This document shows, in pieces, positions 10,276 through 19,360 of a stretch of 64,000 nt of DNA. The notes beneath the pieces were generated by a model that did no database searches, had not been told where the DNA came from, and saw only the letters and a program-made list of their open reading frames with translations. This stretch comes from Sphingobacterium oryzagri (lineage in GTDB: Bacteria > Bacteroidota > Bacteroidia > Sphingobacteriales > Sphingobacteriaceae): assembly GCF_028736175.1 (NCBI RefSeq), contig NZ_CP117880.1:1240001-1304000 (forward strand). The letters are read 5' to 3'. The position numbers and the translations under genes were made by a program. Position 1 is the first letter of the stretch; every line of letters begins with the position of its first letter.

Positions 10276-10926
10276 ATGGCGATGAAAATGCTGATGAAAT
10301 GCGGGCTGTTATGGAGCGGATTCTTTTTCCTTTGGGCCTCCTGTGTAGCAGAACAACCATCGAGCAAGACAGTGGCACCGACTGTAAAAAAGCAATTTTA
10401 CCTGGCTAAAAAAGTGTTGATCGTCTATCTCTCGAGAACAAAAAATACAGAAGCAGTTGCGAAAATCATCCATAAAAAGATAGGCGGCGAGCTGATAGCG
10501 CTAGAACTGGTTAGTCCGTATCCGGAAAATTACCAATCAATTGTCGATCAGGTTGCCGATGAAAATGCACGTAATTACCTGCCTCCATTAAAAACAAAGA
10601 TCGACAATATACAAGCCTATGATGTGGTTTTTCTTGGGTTCCCGACCTGGGGAATGCAGTTACCTCCGCCAATGAAAAGCTTCTTGCATGCGCATGATCT
10701 AAGTGGAAAAACCGTGGTGCCTTTCAATACTCATGCTGGTTACGGTATAGGAAGCAGTTTTGATACGTTGAAAAAGTTGTGTCCGAAAAGTAACGTATTG
10801 GAGGGTTTCTCGACTAGCGGCGGAAAAGAAAAGGAAAAGATTTTATTGGTGATAGAGGGCCGTAAAGAAAAAGAAGTACGGGCTGAAATTGATGACTGGC
10901 TGAAAAAAATAGGACTGAGCAATTGA
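10276..10926 (+). CDS. flavodoxin-like lipoprotein
   Basis: A 216-aa flavodoxin-fold protein. The FMN phosphate loop is YLSRTKNTEAVA (51-62) and a flavin-contacting loop is GFPTWGMQLPPP (121-132). Flavodoxins are normally cytoplasmic electron carriers, but this one begins with a signal peptide and lipobox (FFFLWASC, Cys23), so it should be anchored outside the cytoplasm. It starts four bases after the hydrolase. It may act as a quinone or disulfide reductase partner in the envelope; this is inference. Confidence 0.85.
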   Translation: MAMKMLMKCGLLWSGFFFLWASCVAEQPSSKTVAPTVKKQFYLAKKVLIVYLSRTKNTEAVAKIIHKKIGGELIALELVSPYPENYQSIVDQVADENARNYLPPLKTKIDNIQAYDVVFLGFPTWGMQLPPPMKSFLHAHDLSGKTVVPFNTHAGYGIGSSFDTLKKLCPKSNVLEGFSTSGGKEKEKILLVIEGRKEKEVRAEIDDWLKKIGLSN

Positions 10927-10974
10927 ACGCTTATTTGTGTTACAACAAAATATAAACGCTAAACAACCATAGAC

Positions 10975-11433
10975 ATGAGAACATTAATTTTTACTATACT
11001 ATTAACCGTAATTGCTGCGCAGTCGGTATGTGCACAAGCGTCTGCACGGGAGCAGGAAATTCTAAAACTTTCCAAGGATAAATGGCAATGGATGGCAGAT
11101 AAAAATGTAGCGGTTCTTGGCGAACTCTTTCACGACAAATCCATGTTTATCCACATGGGTGGGACTTGGGGGAAACAACAGGAAATCGACGTTATAAAAA
11201 GTGGAAATATATGGTACAAAAAGGCAGAAGTCTACTCCGTAACGGTAAATTTCATTGGTAATACAGCTATTGTCTTAAACGATATCGATCTGGAAGCCGT
11301 GGTTGGTGACAATACCGTTATCAATCCTTTTATGGTGACGGAGGTGTACATCAACGAAAACGGCCAGTGGAAGATGGGATCGCTTACATTCTCACGTTTG
11401 CTACGACCGGTCAAGATGCGTAGCGGGAGCTAA
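10975..11433 (+). CDS. exported NTF2-like protein (DUF4440 type)
   Basis: A 152-aa protein with a cleavable signal peptide (LLTVIAAQSVCAQA) and an NTF2-like fold of the DUF4440 type. Typical features are the helical start KLSKDKWQWMADKNVAVLGE, then HDKSMFIHMGG and the ending GQWKMGSLTFSRL. NTF2-like domains bind small hydrophobic ligands and some are enzymes; no catalytic residue can be assigned here. It belongs to the same run as the reductases and hydrolases, and 48 bp separate it from the flavodoxin gene. Confidence 0.8.
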   Translation: MRTLIFTILLTVIAAQSVCAQASAREQEILKLSKDKWQWMADKNVAVLGELFHDKSMFIHMGGTWGKQQEIDVIKSGNIWYKKAEVYSVTVNFIGNTAIVLNDIDLEAVVGDNTVINPFMVTEVYINENGQWKMGSLTFSRLLRPVKMRSGS

Positions 11434-11763
11434 CGGTAACAACGTCTTTTTTTCTAACGAACAAAACGGATACTGGCAAAGGGTAGATCTCATAAGTCTG
11501 CCTTTTTTGCATGCAAAATTAAAAGAATACGGTGTGCTCTTAGAGATAACAAACTGTCACTCATTTTTGGAGCATGCTATAGCACAGGTAAAGTCGTCAA
11601 ATTAATACAGATAGCCAGGAACGAAGGGGCTGCTTCCATGAAATGTACCCTTATTGCTTAAAGTAATAAGGGTAGCAAAATCCGTAATACGTATACTTCA
11701 TCGTACTTTTCTATTAAGAACTTTGTAATAATGAATTTTGAAAGTATATAAAACGGCTGAAAA
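11434..11763. other. 330-bp gap inside the gene run
   Basis: No gene is visible. The gap splits the gene run, so 11764 onward may have its own promoter. No convincing TAnnTTTG box was found. Confidence 0.4.
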
Positions 11764-12513
11764 ATGAATAGAATGGATATAACATTATTTAAAAAAATGC
11801 AATCAACATTGGTTGTTTTAATGATAACACTGGTGACTACAGTCCATGCGCAAACGGCAAGCGACAAAACGTTAGACGCCCAGCAAAAAGCTATTATTGG
11901 CATCGCAGCGTTGACCGGTAAAGGGGATCTTTCAAAGCTGCGCGATCAGTTGAATGAGGGACTTGATGCCGGATTAACCATCAACCAGATCAAGGAAACG
12001 CTTATACATGTATACGCCTATGCCGGATTCCCACGAAGTCTTCGGGGGTTACAGACATTTATGGCTGTCGTGGATGAACGCCGAGCAAAAGGTATTGAAG
12101 ATACGTTGGGAGCAGACGCTTCACCGATCACGGATGAACGAAGTAAATACGAACGAGGGAAAGCGATACTGGAAAAGTTAAGTGCTGTTGCGGAGACTGA
12201 ACCTAAAACAGGGTACGCAGCATTCGCGCCAACCATAGAGATTTTTCTTAAAGAACACTTATTCGCGGATATTTTTGAACGCGACGTGCTGACTTATCAG
12301 CAAAGAGAGCTGGTTACGATATCCGTACTCAGTAGTATTGCTGGTGTGGAACCGATGTTGCGCTCACATTTCAATCTGTCTCTTAACGTCGGTTTAACCC
12401 CAACGCAGCTGCAGGAATTTGTAGGAATTATCGAGCAGATGGTAGGTAAAAAGGAAGCCAAGCAGTCTCAACAGGTGCTGGATGAAGTTTTGACGACAAG
12501 AAGCAAAAAGTAA
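11764..12513 (+). CDS. exported carboxymuconolactone decarboxylase family protein
   Basis: A 249-aa protein with a signal peptide (VLMITLVTTVHAQT) and two carboxymuconolactone-decarboxylase-like repeats. The first contains INQIKETLIHVYAYAGFPR; the second contains LTYQQRELVTISVLSS followed by HFNLSLNVGLTPTQLQEFV. The family includes AhpD-type peroxidase partners, but the CxxC motif of AhpD is not visible, so a thiol redox role is doubtful. A second ATG at 11773 would also keep the signal peptide. It is 13 bp ahead of the next hydrolase. Confidence 0.85.
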   Translation: MNRMDITLFKKMQSTLVVLMITLVTTVHAQTASDKTLDAQQKAIIGIAALTGKGDLSKLRDQLNEGLDAGLTINQIKETLIHVYAYAGFPRSLRGLQTFMAVVDERRAKGIEDTLGADASPITDERSKYERGKAILEKLSAVAETEPKTGYAAFAPTIEIFLKEHLFADIFERDVLTYQQRELVTISVLSSIAGVEPMLRSHFNLSLNVGLTPTQLQEFVGIIEQMVGKKEAKQSQQVLDEVLTTRSKK

Positions 12514-12526
12514 AACCCCAAAGATC

Positions 12527-13609
12527 ATGATTAAAACATCAACAATCATCACGGTATTCACCATGATAATAACAACTATGGCAAATGCACAAACAGCCCG
12601 AAAACAATACGAAACTAATCCCTACAAACTGGTATACGAAGGCGCTATAACAAAAAATGAACAGGGAAAAGTAAATATACATCCGGTAAGCTATAAAGTG
12701 AACGGGATTGATATTGCTGCCAATGTATATACGCCGGCGGATTACAATCCTTCAAGAAAATATCCTGCGATAATTGTTGCTCATCCTAATGGCGGAGTGA
12801 AAGAACAGGTAGCGGGTTTATATGCGCAGCATCTGGCAGCAACAGGCTATATCACTATAACCGCTGACGCAGCATACCAGGGAGCAAGCGGAGGAAAGCC
12901 TCGAAATGTAGACAAGCCGCAAAACCGAGTAGAAGATATACACGGAATGGCCGATTTTATCAGTGGATATAAAGGCGTAGATGCGGAAAGACTTGGTGTA
13001 CTCGGTATTTGTGCTGGCGGTGGTTATACATTGAAAGCTACGCAAACGGATAAACGATTCAAAGCTATTGCTACATTAAGTATGTTCAATTCGGGCATGG
13101 TCAGAAGGAACGGGTTTCAAAATTCACAGGTAAATACGATCCCACAGCGTTTAGAACAGGCATCCAAAGCAAGAGCGCTGGAAGCAGCAGGTGGTGAAGT
13201 GAACTATATTGGTGGAGGCGCCGCTGCAACCGATGAGCAAATCGCTGCTATGCCTTTTGAAATGTACCGCGAAGGGACTGTTTACTATGAACGTACACAT
13301 GCGCATCCCAATTCCGGCGCTTTTCCGAATTCGGGTGGTGCTTATACCGTGAGTAGCTTGGTTGACTTAATGGGTTGGGATGCTACAGATCAAATTGAAC
13401 TTATTGACCAGCCCTTACTAATGATCGCAGGGAGCAAAGCGGATAGTAAATACATGACAGATGATGCGTTTAAAAAAGCAACTAACGCCAAAGACAAAGA
13501 GCTGTTTGTAATCGACGGGGCTTCGCATATAGAGACCTATTGGAAGTCACCATATGTCTCGCAGGCGGTGCATAAATTAGCAGGTTTCTTTACGGAGAAT
13601 CTGAAATAA
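12527..13609 (+). CDS. exported alpha/beta hydrolase with Cys nucleophile
   Basis: A 360-aa alpha/beta hydrolase with a signal peptide (MIITTMANAQTA). The nucleophile elbow GICAGGGY carries Cys162 where most family members have Ser, as in dienelactone-hydrolase-type enzymes. The probable histidine is in GASHIETYW. The oxyanion-hole region is AHPNGGVKEQ. It sits between the carboxymuconolactone decarboxylase homolog and the cupin lipoprotein and is likely co-transcribed with them. Dienelactone hydrolase and this neighbour recall aromatic-ring degradation, but both are exported here, so the classical pathway is unlikely. Confidence 0.85.
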   Translation: MIKTSTIITVFTMIITTMANAQTARKQYETNPYKLVYEGAITKNEQGKVNIHPVSYKVNGIDIAANVYTPADYNPSRKYPAIIVAHPNGGVKEQVAGLYAQHLAATGYITITADAAYQGASGGKPRNVDKPQNRVEDIHGMADFISGYKGVDAERLGVLGICAGGGYTLKATQTDKRFKAIATLSMFNSGMVRRNGFQNSQVNTIPQRLEQASKARALEAAGGEVNYIGGGAAATDEQIAAMPFEMYREGTVYYERTHAHPNSGAFPNSGGAYTVSSLVDLMGWDATDQIELIDQPLLMIAGSKADSKYMTDDAFKKATNAKDKELFVIDGASHIETYWKSPYVSQAVHKLAGFFTENLK

Positions 13610-13671
13610 AATGGATGTATCGAATACCTTTTCGCATTCATATTTGTTGGCTATTAAAAATCTATAAAGAA

Positions 13672-14172
13672 ATGAAAAATCTACGAAAATTTATACCATT
13701 GGCGATCGCGACTGTAGTCGTTGCTTGTCATAATTCACCGTTAAATACGCCCGATAAGGACAAATCAGCGAGCTTGCCTACCGATAGCGAGCACGTATTT
13801 GCGAGAGGAGAAAAAGTAAATAATCCCAATTTTACCGGAGGTGCAGTTTGGTTAAATAATTTAGTAAATGCAGACAGCTTAAATCAGAACGCTGTTGGCG
13901 TGGTAACTTTTGAAGCTGGTGCAAGAACAAAATGGCATACACATCCGGCAGGACAGATTATCCTTGCTGTTGATGGTGAAGGATATTATCAAGAAGAGGG
14001 AAAAGAAAAAGTTGTGGTAAAAAAAGGCGAAGTTATGAAATGTCCGGCAGATGTTCCGCATTGGCATGGCGCCAGTGCTCACAGCCATTTTGTGCAAATA
14101 GCGATAACCGGACGCGAAAAAGGGGAGACTGTATGGCTTGAAGAAGTAAACGACGAAGTGTATACTAAATAA
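13672..14172 (+). CDS. cupin-domain lipoprotein
   Basis: A cupin protein of 166 aa from the ATG at 13672, which directly precedes a good lipoprotein signal (FIPLAIATVVVACHNS). An upstream ATG at 13615 would add 19 residues ahead of that signal and is less likely. Cupin motif 1 is TKWHTHPAGQIILAVDGEGYY and motif 2 ends in VPHWHGA, so metal-binding histidines are present. Close relatives are often annotated as quercetin-dioxygenase-like or carboxymuconolactone-associated cupins. It is the last gene of the run. Confidence 0.85.
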   Translation: MKNLRKFIPLAIATVVVACHNSPLNTPDKDKSASLPTDSEHVFARGEKVNNPNFTGGAVWLNNLVNADSLNQNAVGVVTFEAGARTKWHTHPAGQIILAVDGEGYYQEEGKEKVVVKKGEVMKCPADVPHWHGASAHSHFVQIAITGREKGETVWLEEVNDEVYTK

Positions 14173-14394
14173 TCCTGAATATTATGGTCTTTTCGTAAAA
14201 CAAGTGAATAGTTGTCAACCTGAGTATCTAATATAGTTTCGCTATACGCCAGGCACGAGCATATTCACCGTGATATCAAAGAAATTGTAATCCAATCAAT
14301 GCCCGCCCTTTCGCGAAAAGGGAAGGCAAAGTATCAGCAAAGACATTTTAGATTTAACAAGACATAGAAACGGAACTTTTGAGAGCCAAACGCA

Positions 14395-15543
14395 TTATAC
14401 CAATGCAGGTTTGAGAATCTTCCTTTTCCCTTTGGTTTTCTTTTTTTTCTTATACCACCATACGTAAAAACCCGTTATAGGCAGTGTAGCACAGATCAGG
14501 CTAGCAAAAAAATATAATATTTTAGTTGTTAGTCCACCAATATAACCCGTATGCAGACCAAAATTTGAACGGGATATCCATTCGCCGCTGTTGGTTTTGT
14601 TGATTGGCTTCTGCGAGGAAGGAAGCAAGGCCAGCGTATACCGGTCAAAGCGTAGATCGCGCCAACTTCCTCGATACATATCCGTACAGGCGTAGATCAA
14701 GTCATCTTCTTCTTCAGGAATGTGTACAATCACGGCATCTTTGTTTTGTATCGCAATCGTTGTGCGAACTTGATACCATATCGCATCTACGGCCTGCAAG
14801 GCATCTTTTTTAACACGATTTTCCTCTGAAACGCTAGCTGTTGTTTGTTTCGCCGCTCTGGGGTATCCGCCCGCCAACTCAATAACAGATTTTCGTAACC
14901 AGGGGAAAGACATCATCATTGCGGTGAAGGCCATGATCACGGCAAGTAGTAGGGAGTAGAAACCTAATACATTATGAAGATCGTAATTGATGCGCTTCCA
15001 TTTGGTTTTCCAGTTGATCGTGAAGCTCTGCTTGATCATACGCTTGTTCCAGCGCTTCGGCCACCACAAGATCAATCCAGAGAGCGTAACAATAAAAAAC
15101 AGCAAGGTTGCCCATCCGGCGATAGAACGCCCGATCTTCGGCGGCAGCCACAAATGACGATGCCCCGCATCCATCAGGTGAAAAAAGTCTTCGTGGTCTA
15201 CCTCGGCAATGATATGGCCATTGTACGGATTGACAAACAAGAGCGTGTCGCCATGGCTTACGCTAATTTTAATCGGTTTTCCGTGACCGTAATACCAAAA
15301 ACTCGCTATATCTTTTTGCGGAAGTGCAGCTTTAACGCGATTGTAAATAACACTGGGAGGCAATAATTCACTTTCTGAATCGTTCGTTGGAGAGGCGCTA
15401 TATAGCCAGGAATATTTGATTTCTTCTTCAAATACTAATGCGCAGCCTGTGATAGCGAGAATCACGACAATAATGCCTGATGCTAGTCCAAGCCAAAGGT
15501 GAAGCCATGCATTAATTTTCAATACTATTTTTTTCATGTTCAC
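14395..15543 (-). CDS. PepSY-associated transmembrane protein
   Basis: A 382-aa inner-membrane protein. It starts with the typical INAWLHLWLGLASGIIVVILA segment, has PepSY-like domains facing the periplasm (about 45-110 and 245-300) and further membrane helices, and ends with Lys/Arg-rich cytoplasmic residues. Family members are found in siderophore loci and some reduce ferric siderophores. It is the last gene of a minus-strand iron-uptake locus, 79 bp after the DUF4374 gene, which supports that role. No catalytic residue is assignable by eye. Confidence 0.85.
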   Translation of the reverse strand: MNMKKIVLKINAWLHLWLGLASGIIVVILAITGCALVFEEEIKYSWLYSASPTNDSESELLPPSVIYNRVKAALPQKDIASFWYYGHGKPIKISVSHGDTLLFVNPYNGHIIAEVDHEDFFHLMDAGHRHLWLPPKIGRSIAGWATLLFFIVTLSGLILWWPKRWNKRMIKQSFTINWKTKWKRINYDLHNVLGFYSLLLAVIMAFTAMMMSFPWLRKSVIELAGGYPRAAKQTTASVSEENRVKKDALQAVDAIWYQVRTTIAIQNKDAVIVHIPEEEDDLIYACTDMYRGSWRDLRFDRYTLALLPSSQKPINKTNSGEWISRSNFGLHTGYIGGLTTKILYFFASLICATLPITGFYVWWYKKKKKTKGKRKILKPALV

Positions 15544-15622
15544 AAGATCTCTACAGGGTAATGGGTAAACATATCCTCCTGCCGCATTTCGGGTAGGAGG
15601 ATAGTTGGTTGAAAGCTTAAAC

Positions 15623-16855
15623 TTACTTCAGGCGGTAAAGCATGGGCGTATCACCATCAGCACCGTCGATACGGGCGCCGCGCGTCAATTTATCTGTTGC
15701 AGAATCGTATTCCCAAACGTATACGCCATCTGCTTTTGGATCATTTACAGCGATGTAAGCTTTGCCATTGTGCACGACACCAGAGCGTGAATTGCCAACG
15801 AGCGGGAAGTCGAGTTTTTTCACGACCTGTTGCGTGTTTACATCAACAATCAGATATTCCCACATAGCCGCATACCACCAGTCGTTAAATTCTTTTATGT
15901 TGGTTTGCGTATCGTGTGCGCTAATTAACATCGCTTTTCCGTTTCCGATATACGTTACCCCCAATTGGTTGTCGCCGCTGCGCTGCGCACTGATGTTGAA
16001 GAAGTAATCTGGATCGAGCTTGCTTTCGCCATCTTTCACACGGTACATTGCCGTAGGCAAACTGGCTTTCCCACCGCCTAAAACCGGCATTGGAATGGTC
16101 AAGATATAGGTATAACCGTTGTCATGAAAGTTGCTGAAGTACGAATTACGTACAGTCCCTAGCGGTGCCGAGCGTGAATCTTCACCCGTAACCTGCAAAT
16201 TACTTAGGCTCGGGTAATCTATCACGGCTGTGTAAGATTTATCGTAGTGTACTTTCGTTTCCTCATTATATAATCCATAGCCTAAAAACAGCTTGTTGCC
16301 CTGTGGAATGACCGAAAATACACGGCGACTGTGATTTGCCGGAATACCTGTTTTGTCAAACTCGCCGCTTTTGGTCACGACCATATTCTCCACATCAACA
16401 ATAGCGTAGTAATTGTTGGATCGCGCGCCAAACATGAGCTCGGTATCACTTAGCCAAGCATGCCAACCGAGGTATAAACTGGGTAGTTGTGAGAAAGGAA
16501 TTTCGCGGATGGTTTTCAATACGCCATCCTCAAAACGGTACTTCCCAAATTTATTGGCGTCCGGATTTACATGGTACATGTCGCGACCTTTCTGCATCAG
16601 GTTTTCTTCCCAGGTGAGAATATCGGAAACATTGGTGCCTTTGCCCACCGGCGAGATAACGCCACGCATCAAGTCCTCAATAGGCAGCATATAGCGTCCG
16701 TTATCCGTCCCGACGATTACGGCAAACTCTGGATCTACTACGTCATTTATTACCGGTGCATCATCGTTTTTACACGAGGTTGCTGTCAAGCTTACGGCGG
16801 CAAAAGCCAAAGCTATCGCCCATACACGTTTTTTTGTGTGTGCTAATTTGATCAT
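15623..16855 (-). CDS. DUF4374 lipoprotein
   Basis: A 410-aa DUF4374-type protein with a lipoprotein signal (AAVSLTATSCKND). The repeating pattern of short strands and turns suggests a beta-propeller. Landmarks are VGTDNGRYMLP near the start, LGWHAWLSDTEL, LPTAMYR and WYAAMWEYLIVDV. It lies 14 bp after the TonB receptor and precedes the PepSY gene, a combination often seen in Bacteroidota siderophore loci. Exposure on the outer membrane as a receptor partner is likely but inferred. A second, more diverged copy lies at 19361-20620. Confidence 0.85.
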   Translation of the reverse strand: MIKLAHTKKRVWAIALAFAAVSLTATSCKNDDAPVINDVVDPEFAVIVGTDNGRYMLPIEDLMRGVISPVGKGTNVSDILTWEENLMQKGRDMYHVNPDANKFGKYRFEDGVLKTIREIPFSQLPSLYLGWHAWLSDTELMFGARSNNYYAIVDVENMVVTKSGEFDKTGIPANHSRRVFSVIPQGNKLFLGYGLYNEETKVHYDKSYTAVIDYPSLSNLQVTGEDSRSAPLGTVRNSYFSNFHDNGYTYILTIPMPVLGGGKASLPTAMYRVKDGESKLDPDYFFNISAQRSGDNQLGVTYIGNGKAMLISAHDTQTNIKEFNDWWYAAMWEYLIVDVNTQQVVKKLDFPLVGNSRSGVVHNGKAYIAVNDPKADGVYVWEYDSATDKLTRGARIDGADGDTPMLYRLK

Positions 16856-16869
16856 ATCAAATGTGTTAA

Positions 16870-19278
16870 TTAATGAATATTTAAATTGTAACGGAATTTT
16901 AAAGAGACAAATCGCCCTGGTTTTTGGAGCTTGGAATTGTCGTAGGCAATTTGGTCCGTCAGATTACGACATTCTAACGTAAAATTGTAAAGCCCTTGTT
17001 TAAGGGAGTAAGTCAGTCCGATATTTTGAATCCATTGGGTGGGAATGTAGTAATTCGTCGATCGATCGCCAAGTTTAGACCAGGTGGTCGAATACTCATT
17101 TACGTATTGCATAAACCAATTGAATTCCAATCGTGTGCCTATGCCAAGGAGATCGTTTTTCCCGATAATGAAGTCTGTGTTTCCATACAACCAGGGCTTG
17201 TCCGGTAGTCGATTTCCGTAGGTTACCTTGATCCGGTTTGTGCCGCGAACGTATTGCTCCCGGTCTACCGCGCTTTCGTAGCTGGCATTGGCCGTAAACT
17301 TCAATAAATTACCGTAGGAATAAGTGATCTCCGCTTCTGCGCCTTCCACTTGTATGCCGCCGTAGTTGTAGTACTGGCTGAAATTCTCTGACGAGCCGGA
17401 TACAACGCCCGGCGGCGTGCGGTGTATGTAGTTGTCTGCATTGCGGTAAAATATAGCTGCGCTCGCGTATACACCATGTTTTTCGTGATACACGCCATTG
17501 TAAAAAAGGCCAAGGTTGTAATTATCACTGCTCTCGGGAACCAACCCGGCATTGGGATATACATCGACGCCGTTGCCAAATAATTCTACCAGAGTTGGCA
17601 AGCGATAAGCATGTTCATACGACGCTTTAATACCAAGCCCGCTGGCAAAGGTATAACTGGAAGCCGCTCCATAGACCAGATAGCTTTTAGACTGGCGGGT
17701 AGCTGCGCTGTCTGCATTTTCCACGCGTCCGCCAAAATGATAATACTTACTAAACAGCTGGTTTCGCCATTTTTTGTCGAAAAAATCGTGCATGTAGTTT
17801 AATCCAAGCACATGACGGGTTACGCGGTTGTTTTGACGGAAGCTTTGGTTGTAGGGATCGATCTCATTATAGCTTTTGCGATGATTGCCTGTAAATGAAT
17901 GCGTAAGGTTGACGATTTGTTTGGAGCTTAGCTCGTAGTTTATCGTGCTTTGTACTAAGCTGTTGTATCCTTGGTAATGCTGTATGGATTTGCTGAGGTT
18001 AATTTCTCCTGCTTCTGGAAAATAGGTGTCAGGTCGGCCATCCCATCGATATACGCGGTACGAACTCGTGTCGGTTACTATAGAGCGGTCATTTGCGAAG
18101 TTCGCGAATATTGTTGCTGAAAGCCCTGTCGTAAACAGGTTTTCTTTGCGGTAGCGCAAGCTAGGCACGATACTTCGGCTCGTTTCAAACACGTGCCCGT
18201 AAACCTTTTGCTGCGTGGCACCTGTTTGTACTTCATTATAAACATTGTTGTAGGTAAGCCCCAGCACAAATACATCTGCCCAATGTTTTCCGGATAATCC
18301 AGCTTCTACCTGCGTCATGTAAGACCGATATGCATCGTGAAAGCGCTTGGCAGAGGCAATGGTATCAAATTGATTCGGGTTATTTGGATTTACCACATCG
18401 AGGTACACGCGCGCTGCCGGGTTGCTATACATCCTGTAGTTATTGTCCGAATAATTGTAAAAGGAATTTACATTCACGTGCAAGCCCTTTTTGGGGTCGG
18501 TGTAGCTACCGCTTAGTCCTGCCCGGTGCGTATTAAACGAGCCAAAACTATAGCTGGCATCGATTGATTTGCGGCGGTCTCGTTTCGTAATGATGTTGAC
18601 CGCGCCGCCCAAGGCGTCTGAGGTGAGATGCGCCGGAATCACGCCTTTATATACTTCAATTCGTTCCACGATATTTACCGGGATATTATTGAAGGACATA
18701 CCGCTACCATAAGCTTCGATAGGCACGCCATCGATAAAAAATTTGATATGATTGCCTGACATGCCATTGATGGAAAAGGAATAATTAGAGCCTAATCCAC
18801 CTTGCTCCCGCACGCGAACTCCTGTGCTGCGATTCAGAATTTGATTGATGTCGGCGTTCGTATTTGCATATTGTCTGGTATCAATAACATTAACGTTAAA
18901 ACCGGATTGCAGAATTTCCTTGGTTTTACTTTGTCCGGTAACTTCCACATGTTCAATCTGCTCGGTAGATTCCGTCAACGTGAAATTGACGCTCGTTATT
19001 GCATTTGCGACAAGCTTAATGGTTTTTCGCTGACTTGTGTAGCCCATCAACTGCGCTTCGATGGTGTATTCACCCGGGATTAACGTTGAAAAGGAATATC
19101 TCCCTGCAGCATCGGTACGTGTACTGACATTCTCCTGCTGAAAAATACGGATGGTCGCACCTTCCAGTTCTTGATTATCTTGACCTTTTACCCATCCATT
19201 TACGCCTGAAACCTGACCGTATGCTCCGCATACAACGATACACAGGAGGAGACCGAGTCTCCATTTAAGACCTAACAT
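16870..19278 (-). CDS. TonB-dependent siderophore receptor
   Basis: An 802-aa outer-membrane receptor. After the signal peptide (LLLCIVVCGAYGQV) comes a carboxypeptidase-regulatory-like domain (about 25-105), then a plug domain (about 115-235; INQILNRSTGVRVREQGG, DALGGAVNIITKR) and a 22-strand-type barrel ending in a beta strand (FVSLKFRYNLNIH). Two DUF4374-type lipoproteins, FecR and a sigma factor surround it, so it probably takes up a ferric siderophore under FecI/FecR-like surface signalling. No N-terminal signalling (STN) domain was recognised, so how the signal reaches FecR is unclear. Confidence 0.9.
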   Translation of the reverse strand: MLGLKWRLGLLLCIVVCGAYGQVSGVNGWVKGQDNQELEGATIRIFQQENVSTRTDAAGRYSFSTLIPGEYTIEAQLMGYTSQRKTIKLVANAITSVNFTLTESTEQIEHVEVTGQSKTKEILQSGFNVNVIDTRQYANTNADINQILNRSTGVRVREQGGLGSNYSFSINGMSGNHIKFFIDGVPIEAYGSGMSFNNIPVNIVERIEVYKGVIPAHLTSDALGGAVNIITKRDRRKSIDASYSFGSFNTHRAGLSGSYTDPKKGLHVNVNSFYNYSDNNYRMYSNPAARVYLDVVNPNNPNQFDTIASAKRFHDAYRSYMTQVEAGLSGKHWADVFVLGLTYNNVYNEVQTGATQQKVYGHVFETSRSIVPSLRYRKENLFTTGLSATIFANFANDRSIVTDTSSYRVYRWDGRPDTYFPEAGEINLSKSIQHYQGYNSLVQSTINYELSSKQIVNLTHSFTGNHRKSYNEIDPYNQSFRQNNRVTRHVLGLNYMHDFFDKKWRNQLFSKYYHFGGRVENADSAATRQSKSYLVYGAASSYTFASGLGIKASYEHAYRLPTLVELFGNGVDVYPNAGLVPESSDNYNLGLFYNGVYHEKHGVYASAAIFYRNADNYIHRTPPGVVSGSSENFSQYYNYGGIQVEGAEAEITYSYGNLLKFTANASYESAVDREQYVRGTNRIKVTYGNRLPDKPWLYGNTDFIIGKNDLLGIGTRLEFNWFMQYVNEYSTTWSKLGDRSTNYYIPTQWIQNIGLTYSLKQGLYNFTLECRNLTDQIAYDNSKLQKPGRFVSLKFRYNLNIH

Positions 19279-19360
19279 ATGTTTATTTAGATTAATGACA
19301 CATAAGAAGGTAGCTTATGTGTGTATCTACCGAAGGTCTGAAGAAGAAAAAAAAGAAAAA

